Source of the DNA: Paracidovorax avenae
GTDB lineage: Bacteria; Pseudomonadota; Gammaproteobacteria; Burkholderiales; Burkholderiaceae_C
Length of the DNA: 64,000 nucleotides
Direction: 5' to 3'
Assembly: GCF_040892545.1 (NCBI RefSeq)
Contig: NZ_CP156079.1
Span: 4,747,501-4,811,500 of the forward strand
The notes under the pieces were generated by a model. The model made no database searches and had not been told where the DNA came from. It was given only the letters and a program-made list of their open reading frames with translations. Made by a program: the position numbers and the translations under genes. Shown piece after piece: positions 62,810 through 64,000 of the stretch; position 1 is the first letter of the stretch; each line of letters begins with the position of its first letter.

Positions 62810-63766
62810 ATGAACGGAACCCTTCGCGGCCTCGGCCGCTTCAGGGCGCTGGCGGCGCGCGCCGCCCTCGCCTTTTCCCTCGGCTGCGCATTCACCGCGC
62901 CGGCCGCCCATGCGCAAAGCGGCTACACCCAGACGCGCTACCCCATCGTGCTGGTGCACGGCCTGTTCGGGTTCGATTCAGCCCTGGGCGTGGACTATTT
63001 CTACGGCATTCCCGATGCCTTGCGCCGGGACGGTGCGCAGGTGTTCGTGGCCCAGGTGTCGGCCACCAACAGCACCGAGGTGCGCGGCGAGCAACTGCTC
63101 ACCCAGGTCAGGCAGGTGCTGGCCGTCACGGGCGCTGCCAAGGTGAACCTGGTCGGGCATTCCCACGGCGGCCCGACCATCCGCTACGTGGCGGGCGTGG
63201 CGCCGCAACTCGTGGCATCGGTCACGTCGATCGGCGGGGTGAACAAGGGCTCCCGCGTGGCGGACGTGGTGCGCGGCGTGGCGCCGCCGGGCTCGGTGTC
63301 CGAAGCGGTGGCGAGCGCCGCGGCCGGTGCGCTCGCGCAGGTGATCAGCGCTGCCTCGGGCGGCTCCGGCCTGCCGCAGAAGCCGACGGCGGCGCTCGAT
63401 TCGCTCACCACGGCCGGGGCGGCGGACTTCAACCGCCGCTTTCCGCAGGGGCTGGCCAGCGGCTGCGGAAGCGGCGCCGACGTGGTGAACGGCGTGCGCT
63501 ACTACTCCTGGACGGGTACGCAGCCGGTCACGAACGTGCTCGACCCGAGCGATGCGGGCCTGGCCCTGCTGGCGCCCGTGCATGGCGAGGCGAACGACGG
63601 GCTGGTGTCCGCCTGCTCTTCGCGGCTGGGCCGGCACCTGGGGGACTACCGGCAAAACCACCTCGATGAAATCAACCAGCTGGTAGGGCTGCGGGACCTG
63701 TTCTCTCCCGACCCGGTGACGCTCTATCGCCAGCACGCCAACCGGCTGAAGCTGCAGGGGCTCTGA
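62810..63766 (+). CDS. Secreted triacylglycerol lipase, family I.1/I.2 type
   Basis: The 318-residue alpha/beta hydrolase has a signal peptide (ALAFSLGCAFTAPAAHA, mature end near QSGYTQTRY). The oxyanion region is YPIVLVHGLFGFDSALGVDY. The nucleophile elbow is GHSHGG (Ser118), the acid Asp263 in GEANDGLVSACSS and the base His284 in RQNHLDE. Cys219 and Cys269 can form the family's disulfide. Lipases of this class need a specific membrane foldase, encoded immediately downstream, and leave the cell by type II secretion. The start has GGAG 10 bp ahead. Confidence 0.93.
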   Translation: MNGTLRGLGRFRALAARAALAFSLGCAFTAPAAHAQSGYTQTRYPIVLVHGLFGFDSALGVDYFYGIPDALRRDGAQVFVAQVSATNSTEVRGEQLLTQVRQVLAVTGAAKVNLVGHSHGGPTIRYVAGVAPQLVASVTSIGGVNKGSRVADVVRGVAPPGSVSEAVASAAAGALAQVISAASGGSGLPQKPTAALDSLTTAGAADFNRRFPQGLASGCGSGADVVNGVRYYSWTGTQPVTNVLDPSDAGLALLAPVHGEANDGLVSACSSRLGRHLGDYRQNHLDEINQLVGLRDLFSPDPVTLYRQHANRLKLQGL

Positions 63767-63769
63767 CCG

Positions 63770-64000
63770 ATGGCTGCGGCACGCGGGCGGATGGCGGCTG
63801 CGCTGCTGGCGGCCGCGGCGCTGGGCCTGGCCGGCTGGTGGGTACAGCGCTCCACGGCGGGCGGTGCCGGCGAGGCGGGGGGGCGCCCTGCATCCCGCCC
63901 GGCGGCGGACGCCTCCACATCCGCGCTCCGGCCGTCCGGCGGGCCCGATCCGCGGTTCCTGGCGCCGCGCTCCGCGGCCGAGCTGGAAGTGCTCCAGACC
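63770..64000 (+). CDS. Lipase foldase (secretion chaperone), truncated at window end
   Basis: Three bp after the lipase stop, an ATG at 63770 opens a frame that runs to the window end. The 77 residues seen have a single N-terminal membrane anchor (MAAALLAAAALGLAGWWVQR), a Pro/Ala/Ser-rich linker and the beginning of the globular part (PDPRFLAPRSAAELEVLQ). This architecture and position match LifO/LipB lipase chaperones, which fold the lipase in the periplasm. Confidence 0.85.
   Translation, partial: MAAARGRMAAALLAAAALGLAGWWVQRSTAGGAGEAGGRPASRPAADASTSALRPSGGPDPRFLAPRSAAELEVLQT

Overview
The window is GC-rich chromosomal DNA from a betaproteobacterium of the Comamonadaceae, most likely Acidovorax/Paracidovorax or a close relative. 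This assignment rests on my recognition of the gene content and protein sequences (SlmA, a complete Gsp type II secretion cluster, FabA/FabB, a class I.1/I.2 lipase with its foldase, Rhs effector) and was not checked by a search. No rRNA, tRNA, CRISPR array or insertion sequence was recognised. Coding density is high, and long minus-strand operons with ATGA overlaps dominate.

Region 1 (1-5822): housekeeping and regulation. An acyl-CoA dehydrogenase cut by the window edge, a TetR regulator behind a palindrome, SlmA (nucleoid occlusion), a TctE/TctD-type two-component pair and argB. Region 2 (5932-16754): a surface-polysaccharide cluster of the ABC-transporter type. It holds a WecA-like priming transferase, a GT2 enzyme, a 1294-residue fusion (methyltransferase, beta-rich domain, coiled coil, GT2, GT4), a second methyltransferase, an LpxL-like acyltransferase, Wzt with a C-terminal carbohydrate-binding extension, Wzm, and a periplasmic PpiC foldase. 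The fusion looks like a single-chain combination of glycan synthesis, capping and length measuring. Region 3 (16782-19435): an abundant-looking exported surface protein, whose perfect terminator lies 27 bp before ppiC, and a small lipoprotein.

Region 4 (19460-30362): a complete type II secretion operon in the order gspE-F-G-H-I-J-K-L-M-C/N-D, followed by the lipoprotein gene. A lipase with its chaperone at the right end of the window (62810-64000) is a likely substrate. Region 5 (30517-35914): a membrane-anchored GH42-like protein and the dTDP-rhamnose operon rfbB-D-A-C, which probably feeds the polysaccharide of region 2. Region 6 (36186-54533): TetR/TPR pair, coaX, a BON-LysM protein, PaiB-like flavoprotein, rhodanese, a DUF45 peptidase, plsC, gmhB, glyQ/glyS, a TsdA-like dihaem cytochrome, fabA-fabB, L-asparaginase facing a LysR gene across a perfect palindrome, lnt and corC.

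Region 7 (54774-61333): a PAAR-Rhs polymorphic effector whose last ~90 codons switch abruptly to AT-rich DNA encoding a toxin with colicin-E3-like features. Behind it are three or four small AT-rich genes: a nested candidate immunity gene, an Imm45-like gene, and unknowns. This is the clearest horizontally acquired segment. Region 8 (61334-64000): GNAT protein, Lrp/AsnC regulator, a strong inverted repeat, then lipase and lipase foldase (cut by the window end).
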